Positions 10,080 through 19,299 of a stretch of 64,000 nt of DNA are shown one piece after another. Numbering within the stretch: the stretch's first letter is position 1; the number at the start of each line of letters is the position of its first letter. Origin of the DNA: Planctomycetota bacterium (GTDB taxonomy: Bacteria > Planctomycetota > UBA1135). The position numbers and the translations under genes were made by a program. The stretch spans positions 1-64,000 of the forward strand of contig JAQBXR010000005.1 in the NCBI GenBank assembly GCA_027623295.1, in the 5' to 3' direction. A model generated the notes under the pieces. It ran no database searches and was not told where the DNA came from. It was given only the letters and a program-made list of their open reading frames with translations.

Positions 10080-10991
10080 TCATCCTTTGGCGGGGCTAGC
10101 ACTCTTTGACGTCGCTTTTTGGCCGAGTAATAAGCTCCAGAAGATCAGCGCGGCTCCACCAATTTGCGCCGCGCCGGGGAGGCCATCGCCGAGAACAATG
10201 CCGAGCAACATGGCAATGACCACTCCAATAAATCCAATTTGCGTTGCCCACGATGCGGAGTGATAACCCAAGGCATGGGTTAAACAAACTTGTCCGCTCT
10301 GCGTGGCTAAGCCTAACGCGACTAACCAGAACCACTCCATGCCTTCGGGCATGCGAAAGTTCCAACCACCGAACATTATGGTCAGTGGAATAGAAACCAA
10401 AGGGAAGGCCATTACGATGGTGAGGGAATGCTCGGTTGCTTTGAGTGCGCGTACCAAGGTATAGGCAACCGCGGAAAAGAATGCGGTGCCTAAAGCAAAG
10501 GTCACACCGGGCCAAGTGACCTCGGAGGAAAATCCTTTGATAAGCGCAACCCCTCCAATGCCAATCAAAATGGAGATTGCTTGACGTTTTGATATTTTCT
10601 CACCTAAGAACAACAAGCCCACGATGGCGGCAAAAACTGGCGTCAGGTTGTAAATCGTGACTGCGGTGCCAAAAGGGATGCGCCCAATCGCTTCTAGATA
10701 ACAAACCAATCCTGCCATGCCGAACACGGCACGCAAAAAGAGAAGCATGGGGCGTTTGGCTTTGAAGGTGCCCGCTGGAGCCTTCACCCGCTTCATCATC
10801 CAAGCGGTAATGGCTACCGACAAAACGCTGCGGCCGAACACCATTTCCAAGGAAGAAAGTGCTGGCATCATTTTGGCGGCGGCCGCCATGAGCACAAAGG
10901 AACTTGCCGCCGCGACCATCCACCAGGTGCCGGGAGACACTTTGTGCAAGGAACTCAAATACCGCTCCCGGTGCCATCTGGAGACCACCAT
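10080..10991 (-). CDS. EamA/DMT family transporter
   Basis: Multiple TM segments, duplicated EamA pattern (VCYLEAIGRIPFGTAVTIYNLTPVFAAIVGLLFLGEKIS). Start trimmed to the Met at 10991 because the upstream part overlaps the asparaginase gene. Confidence 0.8.
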   Translation of the reverse strand: MVVSRWHRERYLSSLHKVSPGTWWMVAAASSFVLMAAAAKMMPALSSLEMVFGRSVLSVAITAWMMKRVKAPAGTFKAKRPMLLFLRAVFGMAGLVCYLEAIGRIPFGTAVTIYNLTPVFAAIVGLLFLGEKISKRQAISILIGIGGVALIKGFSSEVTWPGVTFALGTAFFSAVAYTLVRALKATEHSLTIVMAFPLVSIPLTIMFGGWNFRMPEGMEWFWLVALGLATQSGQVCLTHALGYHSASWATQIGFIGVVIAMLLGIVLGDGLPGAAQIGGAALIFWSLLLGQKATSKSASPAKG

Positions 10992-11830
10992 GCATGCGAC
11001 ATGCCAACCGTGGTCCAAAAGTAATGCGGGCCACTTTCTGCAGTGATTAGAATCGCACCACCATAGCCGCCGAAAAAGTCGCGCGTCCGATCCAACATAC
11101 GACATAAAGCTTTTTGTGGATCCTCACCGTAGCGCACGGCATCAGCGACGCGGGCAGCAAACACCGCACGCATGAAGGCCTCACCATGCCCGGTGGTGCT
11201 CAGTGCACACCTGTCATCGGCATAAGTGCCAACCCCAATCAGCGGCGAATCACCGACCCGACCAGGCATTTTGCCCATAGTGCCGCCAGTACTGGTGGCC
11301 GCAGCTAAGTTGCCACTGGCATCGCGTGCGACACAGCCCACCGTGCCCCCGGCAAAGTTCGGGTCGGCACCTTCATCCACCACTTTATGCCATTGCTTGC
11401 GGGCGGACTCGGTGGTGAGCTCATCTTCCGGAACGCGACGGAATCCATGGCGCTCGGCCCACTCCGACGCCGGCTGCCCCACCAATAGAACCTCAGGCTC
11501 TTCCATCATGCGCTGGGCGATCCGCACCGGATTCGGAAAGGCATCGAGTGCGGCCAAACCTGCGGCGTTGCGCGATTTGCCATCCATCACTGCGGAATCC
11601 AAAGAAACCCGGCCGTTACGGGTGAGCGCACAACCAACCCCAGCGTTGTAAATCGGGTTATTTTCCAGCACCTCGACCGCCGTGCACGCGGCCTCCACCA
11701 CCGAACCGCCGGACTCCAAAACAGCACCGCCCGCCTCGGCAGCCTCAAGGCAGCCGGCAGCATGGAGCGGGCGCGAGGCTTCTGGCAAATCGCCAGCGCC
11801 GCCGTGAACAAGGAGAAGGGGTTTGACCAT
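10955..11830 (-). CDS. Isoaspartyl peptidase / L-asparaginase (Ntn-hydrolase, T2 family)
   Basis: LLVHGGAGD at the N-terminus; GGTVGCVARDASGNLAAATSTGG autocleavage/nucleophile region. Confidence 0.92.
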   Translation of the reverse strand: MVKPLLLVHGGAGDLPEASRPLHAAGCLEAAEAGGAVLESGGSVVEAACTAVEVLENNPIYNAGVGCALTRNGRVSLDSAVMDGKSRNAAGLAALDAFPNPVRIAQRMMEEPEVLLVGQPASEWAERHGFRRVPEDELTTESARKQWHKVVDEGADPNFAGGTVGCVARDASGNLAAATSTGGTMGKMPGRVGDSPLIGVGTYADDRCALSTTGHGEAFMRAVFAARVADAVRYGEDPQKALCRMLDRTRDFFGGYGGAILITAESGPHYFWTTVGMSHAWWSPDGTGSGI

Positions 11831-11893
11831 GAAATGGGGATTCTACGGCCTCCGGGTCGACGCCACCCAAGGCCGCTACTAACCTAATGCGTT

Positions 11894-13267
11894 GTGACTC
11901 ACGCACCTACCGATTACCTCGTCGCCCCCACACTGCGTCTGGATAAGGGCGAAGGGCTCGCCGAGGGCTTACGCTGCCTTCGCGAGTTCGACCCGCGAGT
12001 TTTCATGATCTTCGGCGGCGATGCTGAAGACGTGCAATGGCTCCATGAGACCATGGAGGACCAGGCCAATCACCCGATTCTGTTCTGTGCCGACCTTGAG
12101 CGAGGTGCTGGCCAGCAGTTTGAAGGATTGACCCCGCTTCCAGACGCTTGGGCGCTGGGATTGCTCGGCACCGAAGCCTCCTACAACGCTGGACATCGCA
12201 CCGCATCGGAAGCGGCGTCGGCGAGTGTGCGTTGGATTTTGGGCCCGGTGTTGGACTTGCATCGCACCAACCTAGATGCCGTGCGTTCTCCGATTATTGC
12301 GAACCGCTCTTTCGGCGGTGAGATTCAACGAGTCATTGAATGTGCCGGCGCTTACCTTCAAGGGGTGAAAGATGCTGGTGGACTCGCCTGTGCCAAGCAC
12401 TTTCCAGGCCACGGTGGCGTGTCGCAAGATAGTCACACTGAAATGGCGATCTGTTTTGAAGACGCCGGCCAACACTTGGAGCCGTTCAAAGCTTTACTCG
12501 GCTTGTGCCCATCCATCATGGTTGGCCACATTGAGTTCCCACTGATTGATCCAGAAGGACGTCCGGCCAGTCGCTCGCAAGTGATGATGGACATCCTGCG
12601 CAAGGATTGGGGTTACGACGGCGTGGTCGTCACCGACTCCCTTCAAATGGTTGGGTTTGGCGATGGCCCGGCCGATGAACTCGCCGTCGAGTCGATTCAT
12701 GCTGGTGTCGATTTGTTGTTGGATCCGGAAGACCCCATCACCCTCGCCATCACTTTGCGCGATGCTCTAGAACGCGGTGACCTTGATCAAGAGCGCGTTT
12801 TTCAAGCGGTTGGGCGACTAGAAAAGCTGATTCGCCTCGGCCTTGACACTGAAGTCGCGCCGCCAAAACCATTGGTGCTCGGCGGTGGAGCCAAGACTTT
12901 GTTGCGTCCACTTCCGGGTGGCGCCGCCGGCCGCACCCATGCACGTCCGGTGTGTGCACTCAACCTGGCCTCCACTCCAGATGCACTCAAATACCTACAT
13001 GAGTGGGATATGCCGGTGTTTAGCCCCGATTCCGCTCCGCCAAGTTCTTTCCCAGGACCGCTGTTAATCCTTTGCGGTGCGCGTGAAGGTCATGGCCTGC
13101 CGAACATTCCGGGACCCTGGCTCGAAGCGATTCAGCAGCATCATCCGGCGCTTTACATGGCCGGCGCACCCGATGCCGCACAACTCGCACCTGCAGCCGC
13201 CCGCGGTTGGTACCTCCCCGGCGTGTCCCCGGCTTTGCTGGGTATGCTGATTACCGCTGGCGAGTAA
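11894..13267 (+). CDS. Glycoside hydrolase family 3 protein, NagZ-like beta-N-acetylhexosaminidase
   Basis: CAKHFPGHGGVSQDSHTEM (NagZ KHFPGHG...DSH loop) and YDGVVVTDSLQM catalytic Asp region; GTG start. Confidence 0.8.
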   Translation: MTHAPTDYLVAPTLRLDKGEGLAEGLRCLREFDPRVFMIFGGDAEDVQWLHETMEDQANHPILFCADLERGAGQQFEGLTPLPDAWALGLLGTEASYNAGHRTASEAASASVRWILGPVLDLHRTNLDAVRSPIIANRSFGGEIQRVIECAGAYLQGVKDAGGLACAKHFPGHGGVSQDSHTEMAICFEDAGQHLEPFKALLGLCPSIMVGHIEFPLIDPEGRPASRSQVMMDILRKDWGYDGVVVTDSLQMVGFGDGPADELAVESIHAGVDLLLDPEDPITLAITLRDALERGDLDQERVFQAVGRLEKLIRLGLDTEVAPPKPLVLGGGAKTLLRPLPGGAAGRTHARPVCALNLASTPDALKYLHEWDMPVFSPDSAPPSSFPGPLLILCGAREGHGLPNIPGPWLEAIQQHHPALYMAGAPDAAQLAPAAARGWYLPGVSPALLGMLITAGE

Positions 13268-13279
13268 AACCTTTCACGC

Positions 13280-15097
13280 GTGATGCAATTTCATTTCCTC
13301 GACTGGATCGCCATCGGGGGATATCTGGTTTTTGCGTTGGGGGTTGGCATATACCTCACCAAACGCGCATCGCGTTCCACCGGTGATTTTTACTTAGCCG
13401 GACGCAGCCTGACATGGTGGGTTGCAGGCACATCCTTAGTTGCAACCTCGTTCGCAGCGGACACACCTTTGGTCGTCAGTGGTTGGGTGCGCAGTTCCGG
13501 CATCTCGCAAAACTGGCTGTGGTGGGGCGCGGCCGTAGGAGGCTCACTCTCCTTTGTTTGCCTCGCCGGTTGGTGGCGACGCCTTGAGGTCACCACGGAT
13601 GCAGAAGTCATCGAGTGCCGCTATTCCGGTTCAGCGGCACGATTCCTACGCGGTTTTTACGGCGGTTATCACGCCATGGTCACCAACACCGTTGTCCTCG
13701 CATGGGTGTTGCTTGCCATGTTGAAGTTGGTGCGCGTCATCCTCAACCTCGATGACTCGAGCCTAGACGCCTGGATTGTTGGCGGCGCACTGGTGCTCGC
13801 GCTGTCCTATTCCTTCCTCTCCGGTTTATGGGGTGTGGTCATGACCGACTTATTTCAGTTCGCGCTCGCACTGTTCGGCGCTGTATTACTCGCCTACAAA
13901 TCGGTCGATGCCCTCGGCGGCCTCACCGCCGCCCGCGATGCCTTCCGCGATTTAGGTCCGCAAACCACCGACCTCATGCCTACCGCCATTAATTCCGAAA
14001 CCGGAGAAGCCTCGCCGTGGACCGCGGTCGCTTGGTGGACCCAAGGCTTTGGAGCATTCCTGATTTTCACTGGAGTCCAAGGCTGGCTAAATAAGAATGC
14101 CGATGGCGGCGGTGCTGGCGTACAGCGCTATTCCGCATGCAAATCCGAAGGCCATGCCCGGGGTGCCGCTTTGTGGTTCCACTTAGCGCATTACTGCCTA
14201 CGCCCATGGCCGTGGATTATTGTCGGTCTGGCTTCCATGCAGCTGGTCCCAACCGGTGACCTCAGCTTAATCGCAAGCTCCAGCGGTGAGATGGTTCCGG
14301 ATTATGAGGAGGCCTACCCGCGCATGATGGCCATGTTGCTCGGGCCGGGTTTGTTCGGTTTGTTATGCGCAAGTTTCCTCGCCGCATTTATGAGCACCCT
14401 CGACACCCACTTCAACTTGGGTTCGGCTTACTTAGTCAACGACCTCTACCGCCGCTTTATGCGCAAGGAGGCCAAGCCAACCCATTACGTCTGGGTCGGA
14501 CGTTTCGCTGAAATCCTCATCGGTATTCTCGCCGGATTATTCGCGCTTTCCGCCGACAGCATTTCCAACCTCTTCACCTTCTCACTCTCCTTATTAGGCG
14601 GTGTTGGCCCAGCACTTCTCATGCGCTGGTTCTGGTGGAGGGCCAATGCGTGGACCGAGCTTTCCGCCCTGGTCACGTCGACCATGCTTACGATGGCCTT
14701 AAACCTCACCATGTTTGGGGCGAGCGCAGATCTGATTGATATTCCCTACCCACTGTCCTACCTAATCGTGGTAGGCCTTTCGCTTGCGATCAGCCTCTGT
14801 GTGACCATGCTTACGAAACCGGTCGACCGCGAACATTTACGCGCTTTCCACGACAAGGTGCTTCCGGCAGGCGCCTGGGGCGTGTTTGGAGACGGAAGTC
14901 GCAAACGCCTCCGCCCCATCCTCGTAGGCTGGGCTGGCGGGGTCGCTCTGATTTACGGACTTCTGTTCGGAATCGGCGGCTGGGTGCTCGGCAACAACGC
15001 CTGGCTTCCTTTCGCCATCGCCATCGTCGGCGCCCTGGTCCTCCGCTGGAGTTGGCCACGCTGCGCGATTGCACCCACCCACGAAACGATAGAATAG
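13280..15097 (+). CDS. Sodium:solute symporter family protein
   Basis: DFYLAGRSLTWWVAGTSLVATSFAADTPL and about 13 TM segments typical of SSS. Confidence 0.9.
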   Translation: MMQFHFLDWIAIGGYLVFALGVGIYLTKRASRSTGDFYLAGRSLTWWVAGTSLVATSFAADTPLVVSGWVRSSGISQNWLWWGAAVGGSLSFVCLAGWWRRLEVTTDAEVIECRYSGSAARFLRGFYGGYHAMVTNTVVLAWVLLAMLKLVRVILNLDDSSLDAWIVGGALVLALSYSFLSGLWGVVMTDLFQFALALFGAVLLAYKSVDALGGLTAARDAFRDLGPQTTDLMPTAINSETGEASPWTAVAWWTQGFGAFLIFTGVQGWLNKNADGGGAGVQRYSACKSEGHARGAALWFHLAHYCLRPWPWIIVGLASMQLVPTGDLSLIASSSGEMVPDYEEAYPRMMAMLLGPGLFGLLCASFLAAFMSTLDTHFNLGSAYLVNDLYRRFMRKEAKPTHYVWVGRFAEILIGILAGLFALSADSISNLFTFSLSLLGGVGPALLMRWFWWRANAWTELSALVTSTMLTMALNLTMFGASADLIDIPYPLSYLIVVGLSLAISLCVTMLTKPVDREHLRAFHDKVLPAGAWGVFGDGSRKRLRPILVGWAGGVALIYGLLFGIGGWVLGNNAWLPFAIAIVGALVLRWSWPRCAIAPTHETIE

Positions 15098-15102
15098 ACA
15101 TC

Positions 15103-15879
15103 ATGCGTGCAAACTCACCTGGAGCTTTTGGCCGGATTGCCGTCCCGATGGACGGCAGTGTTGCCCAAGCGGACCCTCTCTCTCGTATTGCTTTTTTGCG
15201 CAAAGTTTATGCTTTGTTCGGCGGAGCGATGGCGGTGTGGATGGGAACGACCTACCTCGTTGTCACCAACGAAGGATTATTGCAAATGGCCTTAGGGTTC
15301 ATGGGCGGGGGATTGCTCGGCCTCATTTTGCTGTTTGCCGCAATGTTCTTTCTACTGCGCCTGACAGCTTCTCGGGGAACGGCCATAAGTTTATTCGGCC
15401 TTGGCGCATTCGGTGTCCTTGAAGGATTTCTGACTGCACCTTTGGTTTATATCGCCTCGATGAGCCAGGCTGTATCAGAGACCCTGACTGGAGAGGAAGT
15501 GCAAACCCTTGCGCTTACCAACACCAGCAACATTGTCACCCAAGCCTTTGTTCTCACTTGCGCGGTCTTCGGCGGCCTTAGCTTTTACGCCCTAACCACC
15601 AAACACGATTTTTCTTGGATGCGCGGTGCCCTCTGGATGGGCTTCTTCGCACTCCTTGCGATCGGCATTCTTTCGTACTTCGGCATCGGCGGCGGCGCCA
15701 GCACTTGGGCCTTCTCAGCTGCCTTCGTGGTTCTCATGGGTGGCTTTGTGCTGTACGACACGCAAAACATCATGCGCCGGTATCCAGAGAACATGGCCGC
15801 TTCTGCAGCCGCGACCCTTCTGATTGACTTCGTGATGATGTTCCAACACATGCTCATGCTGTTAATGCGTCGCGACTAA
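15103..15879 (+). CDS. Bax inhibitor-1/YccA family membrane protein
   Basis: Seven TM-like segments, FVVLMGGFVLYDTQNIMRRYPEN. Start taken at the Met 17 codons into the ORF to avoid overlap with the upstream gene. Confidence 0.85.
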   Translation: MRANSPGAFGRIAVPMDGSVAQADPLSRIAFLRKVYALFGGAMAVWMGTTYLVVTNEGLLQMALGFMGGGLLGLILLFAAMFFLLRLTASRGTAISLFGLGAFGVLEGFLTAPLVYIASMSQAVSETLTGEEVQTLALTNTSNIVTQAFVLTCAVFGGLSFYALTTKHDFSWMRGALWMGFFALLAIGILSYFGIGGGASTWAFSAAFVVLMGGFVLYDTQNIMRRYPENMAASAAATLLIDFVMMFQHMLMLLMRRD

Positions 15880-15888
15880 ACCGAAGCG

Positions 15889-15929
15889 CTTTGGCCCTGC
15901 GACCTAAATTCGCAGGGCCAAAGGTTTTT
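15889..15929 (+). terminator. Rho-independent terminator after the Bax inhibitor-1-like gene
   Basis: ctttggccctgcga-cctaaat-tcgcagggccaaag followed by gttttt. Confidence 0.85.
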
Positions 15930-15964
15930 CACCCGCCGGGGGGTTTCTGTGGTAACTTTCTTCC

Positions 15965-16933
15965 ATGGCCATACCCCATCTGTTGACCGGCTCTACCGTC
16001 CGTAGAGCACTGCTAAGCCTCTGCCTTGCTTATCTCAGCGCATCACTGAGCGCGCAACAGATCACCACCGTCGACACCAGTATTCAGACACGGTCCATCG
16101 TGTTTTCTCCGGCGCTGCCTCCTAATAGCACGGAGATTTTTTATGACGATGGCGACTTCTCCGGGGTCTCGCGGAACTTGCAGAACGCCAACATCATCCC
16201 AGGCTGGAGTTATTGGGCGCACTCGGTTTTGTTTACACCGACCCCTATTGCAAGCGGTCGTTTATTAGAAGTGCGTTATGTCGGTGCTACCCAATGGGGC
16301 ACCAGCCTTGATTTCGACATCCTTATTCGCGATGCTAGTGGCCTCGTCCTCGGCAGCTTGCTCCAGCAAACCGCCGTAATGGACACGGCCAACTGGCAAG
16401 TGATCGATGTCAGCAGCTTGAACCTCACGGTCGGCACCTCAGATTTTTCGATCGAGCTTCGACCCTCCAATCCTTGCGGCGGCGACACTGGCTTCACCAT
16501 CCCCTACAGTGTCCCTTCCGTCGGGCGCAGTTCGTTTAGCGCGGACTGCAATGACAGTGCAGCGTCCTTCGTGACCGAATCGCGCAACTTATTCCTTCGT
16601 GCTGTGGTTGAAGACGGCGTGACTGGGCCAAGTTTAAGCATCACCCCTTTGATTGCTGGGCAAAGCGCCACCCTGAGCGCAGGCAATCTCACGCCAAGCC
16701 AAACCGCCTTTGTCGGGCGTAGTTTGGCCGGCGGCGGACCATGGACTTCTCCAGTCGGAGTGGCCAACCTGACCCCGCCCGTCACCTCGTTTTCTATTCT
16801 TGCCGATGCTCAGGGCAATGCGTCGCTCACCTTTAACGTCCCTGCCGGACTCGCTGGCACCCCGGTGTGGCTGCAAATCTATGACCCAGGCACACTGACC
16901 CTCGGCGAAAGTATCGCAACTTCGGTCCAGTAA
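15965..16933 (+). CDS. Hypothetical secreted protein
   Basis: Signal peptide-like N-terminus; beta-rich, repeat-like C-terminus. Confidence 0.6.
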   Translation: MAIPHLLTGSTVRRALLSLCLAYLSASLSAQQITTVDTSIQTRSIVFSPALPPNSTEIFYDDGDFSGVSRNLQNANIIPGWSYWAHSVLFTPTPIASGRLLEVRYVGATQWGTSLDFDILIRDASGLVLGSLLQQTAVMDTANWQVIDVSSLNLTVGTSDFSIELRPSNPCGGDTGFTIPYSVPSVGRSSFSADCNDSAASFVTESRNLFLRAVVEDGVTGPSLSITPLIAGQSATLSAGNLTPSQTAFVGRSLAGGGPWTSPVGVANLTPPVTSFSILADAQGNASLTFNVPAGLAGTPVWLQIYDPGTLTLGESIATSVQ

Positions 16934-17004
16934 ACCGTGGCGCCTCTGCGCCGCCTTTAAAAGCGGAATCGTGAATCGCCGTCGTCAGTGCTAGGCTGAC
17001 GGCG

Positions 17005-19299
17005 GTGTTCCTGTTTCCCTCCCTAGCCCTAGCCCTCCTCTGCGCGACCCCATGCACCCAAGAACCTACAGCCAAAGTGGAGCTTGGCCCCTGGCTGGTC
17101 ATGGGACCTTTTGCCCAAGAAAAGCCCGATGACCTCAGCCTTACGCATCCGCCAGAACGGTTTTTAAAGAATATGCTGCCGGGCGAATATTGGCTCCCGG
17201 CAGAAAATGGCGTGGAGGTTTCCGGCAAAATGACCCTGTGGAAACCCGCGACGTCGACCAAGCCACGCGGCAAAGAACTCTTCGATGTCGGGCAGTTTGA
17301 TTTAGTGGCACTCACCGGAGAAGCCAAACCGCTGCAGGCCGCATACCTCTACTGTGCAATCCAAACTGATCTTGCCACCGAGGAAACAATTTTCTTTGGC
17401 AGTGACGATGGCCTGCGCATGTGGCTGAACGGCGCTTTGGTTTGTGAGAGCACAGAAAATCGCGGCACCAATGCTTATCAGGAGAATGTCACTCTGTCTT
17501 TGGAGCCCGGCATCAATCACTTGATGGTTAAGGTGACGCAGAACGGAGGGACTTGGAAATTTGAAATGCAGTCGCCCCGCTTTGAAGATCAGGCGGCTAT
17601 TAACCTGGCGGTAGATCGTGGCGTGCAATATATGTTGGGCCGACAACTCTTAGATGGTTCTTGGCAAGACAACCAAGATACTTACCGCAACGGCGCCACC
17701 GCTTTAACGATTTATGCCCTTCTAAGCTCAGGATTAGATCCCCGGCACCCAGCCATTTTGCGCGGCTTAGAGTACCTGCGCACCGAGCCTTCCGATCGCA
17801 CCTATTCTGCTGGATGTGAGCTTATGGCTTTGGCAGCCCTAGATGACCCGAGCGTTTTCCCCTGGATAGAAGAACGTGCAGAAGACTTGATCTCGTGGCA
17901 AGAAGACAGTGGGCAGTGGGCTTATCCAGGAGGCCATTGGGATCTGTCTTGCACCCAGTTTGCTATTCTTGGATTGCGTGCTGCAGCCCAACGGGGCGTG
18001 GATATTCCGCGCAATGTTTGGGATGAAGCGGTTCGGGGAACTTTGGTTACCCAAGCACAAACCAACCGCAAAACGGCTGGCGAAGGTGCGCCGTTCATTT
18101 ATTACCCGGGACATCCAACGGGTTGGTCGGGCACCATGACCTCTGCCGGAATTTCTGTTTTGGCGATTGCCAAAGAACAGCTTGGCGAACGCATCAAACG
18201 AACCGACTTGGAGAAGATCGACGCCTCGATTGAAAGCGGTTTATTGTGGTTGGGCCAGCAGTTTTCTTTGGGGCATAACCCAGGACGGCCAGGCCGCTCC
18301 CACTATTACTACTGGCTATATGGAGTCGAACGGGTTGGCGCCTTGCTCCACATTCAAAAAATGGGCGATCACGACTGGTACCAAGAAGGTGCGAGCTTCT
18401 TGGTGGAGGATCAAGGGGCCGATGGGCAGTGGTCAACTCCCTGGGGAGAAGAAGATATAGCTACAAGCTTTGCCTTGCTCTTTTTGAAACGAGCAACCGC
18501 ACGCTCAGCAATCACCGGTGGCTTAAGTGAAAACACCAAGCGCCATCATGAAACTCCAACTAGTGAAGACCATCTAGTGCTGCATGCGATAAGTGGTGAC
18601 CCCATGGTTCTGTGGGTCGTGCCACCCAAAGGCGTAACCTTGCTTAATGCTCATTACTTCGCACGCAGGAAAGGCGCTGAGTGGCTGCCGGCTGGCGACG
18701 GAGAAGGCAACCGTTTCGGGTATCGTTTCAGCGCGGACACACCTGGTGCTTGGGAGTTCCAGGTCAAAGGGGAGAGTGATCAGGGAAAGACCTGGGAAAG
18801 CACCGTACTTACCATGGAATATGAAACCGGAATTCGCGTGACTGATATGCAATACGCCAGTGATTCTTCGCGCAACTTACTGCCGGCTTATCGCCCAGAA
18901 GTTAGCATTTCCACTCAGCATAGTGACCACAGCGGTACGCGCTTAGTGGATAACGTTTGGTACTCCTTTTGGGATTGCGATATTTCGGATACTAGCCCAA
19001 CTGTAGAAATCAAGTTGCGCAAGAAGGCAAAGGTAGATCGTATTCTTCTTTCACAAGCACATACGCGAAAGTCCGAACAGGGTGCGCATCCGCATGTGGC
19101 GCAGATTGAGTTGTGGCTTAACAAAGATAAAGAGCCCACCATTTACCAAGTGGAAACTTCCCCGGCGCGGAAGACCATCATCAGCTTTGAGAAGACGATG
19201 AAAATCGACCTCCTCAAAATTGTCATTACCGAAATCGAGGGCGGCGTCTTAGGCAACGCCATCGTCGGTTTTTCTGAAATCGAATTCCAACGCGACTAG
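17005..19299 (+). CDS. Secreted protein with squalene-cyclase/prenyltransferase-like alpha/alpha-barrel repeats and C-terminal discoidin-like region
   Basis: GTG start; NLAVDRGVQYMLGRQLLDGSWQD, GLEYLR, LGLRAAAQRGVD; C-terminal RLVDNVWYSFWDCDISDTSPTVEIKL...AQIELWLNKDKE. Confidence 0.6.
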   Translation: MFLFPSLALALLCATPCTQEPTAKVELGPWLVMGPFAQEKPDDLSLTHPPERFLKNMLPGEYWLPAENGVEVSGKMTLWKPATSTKPRGKELFDVGQFDLVALTGEAKPLQAAYLYCAIQTDLATEETIFFGSDDGLRMWLNGALVCESTENRGTNAYQENVTLSLEPGINHLMVKVTQNGGTWKFEMQSPRFEDQAAINLAVDRGVQYMLGRQLLDGSWQDNQDTYRNGATALTIYALLSSGLDPRHPAILRGLEYLRTEPSDRTYSAGCELMALAALDDPSVFPWIEERAEDLISWQEDSGQWAYPGGHWDLSCTQFAILGLRAAAQRGVDIPRNVWDEAVRGTLVTQAQTNRKTAGEGAPFIYYPGHPTGWSGTMTSAGISVLAIAKEQLGERIKRTDLEKIDASIESGLLWLGQQFSLGHNPGRPGRSHYYYWLYGVERVGALLHIQKMGDHDWYQEGASFLVEDQGADGQWSTPWGEEDIATSFALLFLKRATARSAITGGLSENTKRHHETPTSEDHLVLHAISGDPMVLWVVPPKGVTLLNAHYFARRKGAEWLPAGDGEGNRFGYRFSADTPGAWEFQVKGESDQGKTWESTVLTMEYETGIRVTDMQYASDSSRNLLPAYRPEVSISTQHSDHSGTRLVDNVWYSFWDCDISDTSPTVEIKLRKKAKVDRILLSQAHTRKSEQGAHPHVAQIELWLNKDKEPTIYQVETSPARKTIISFEKTMKIDLLKIVITEIEGGVLGNAIVGFSEIEFQRD

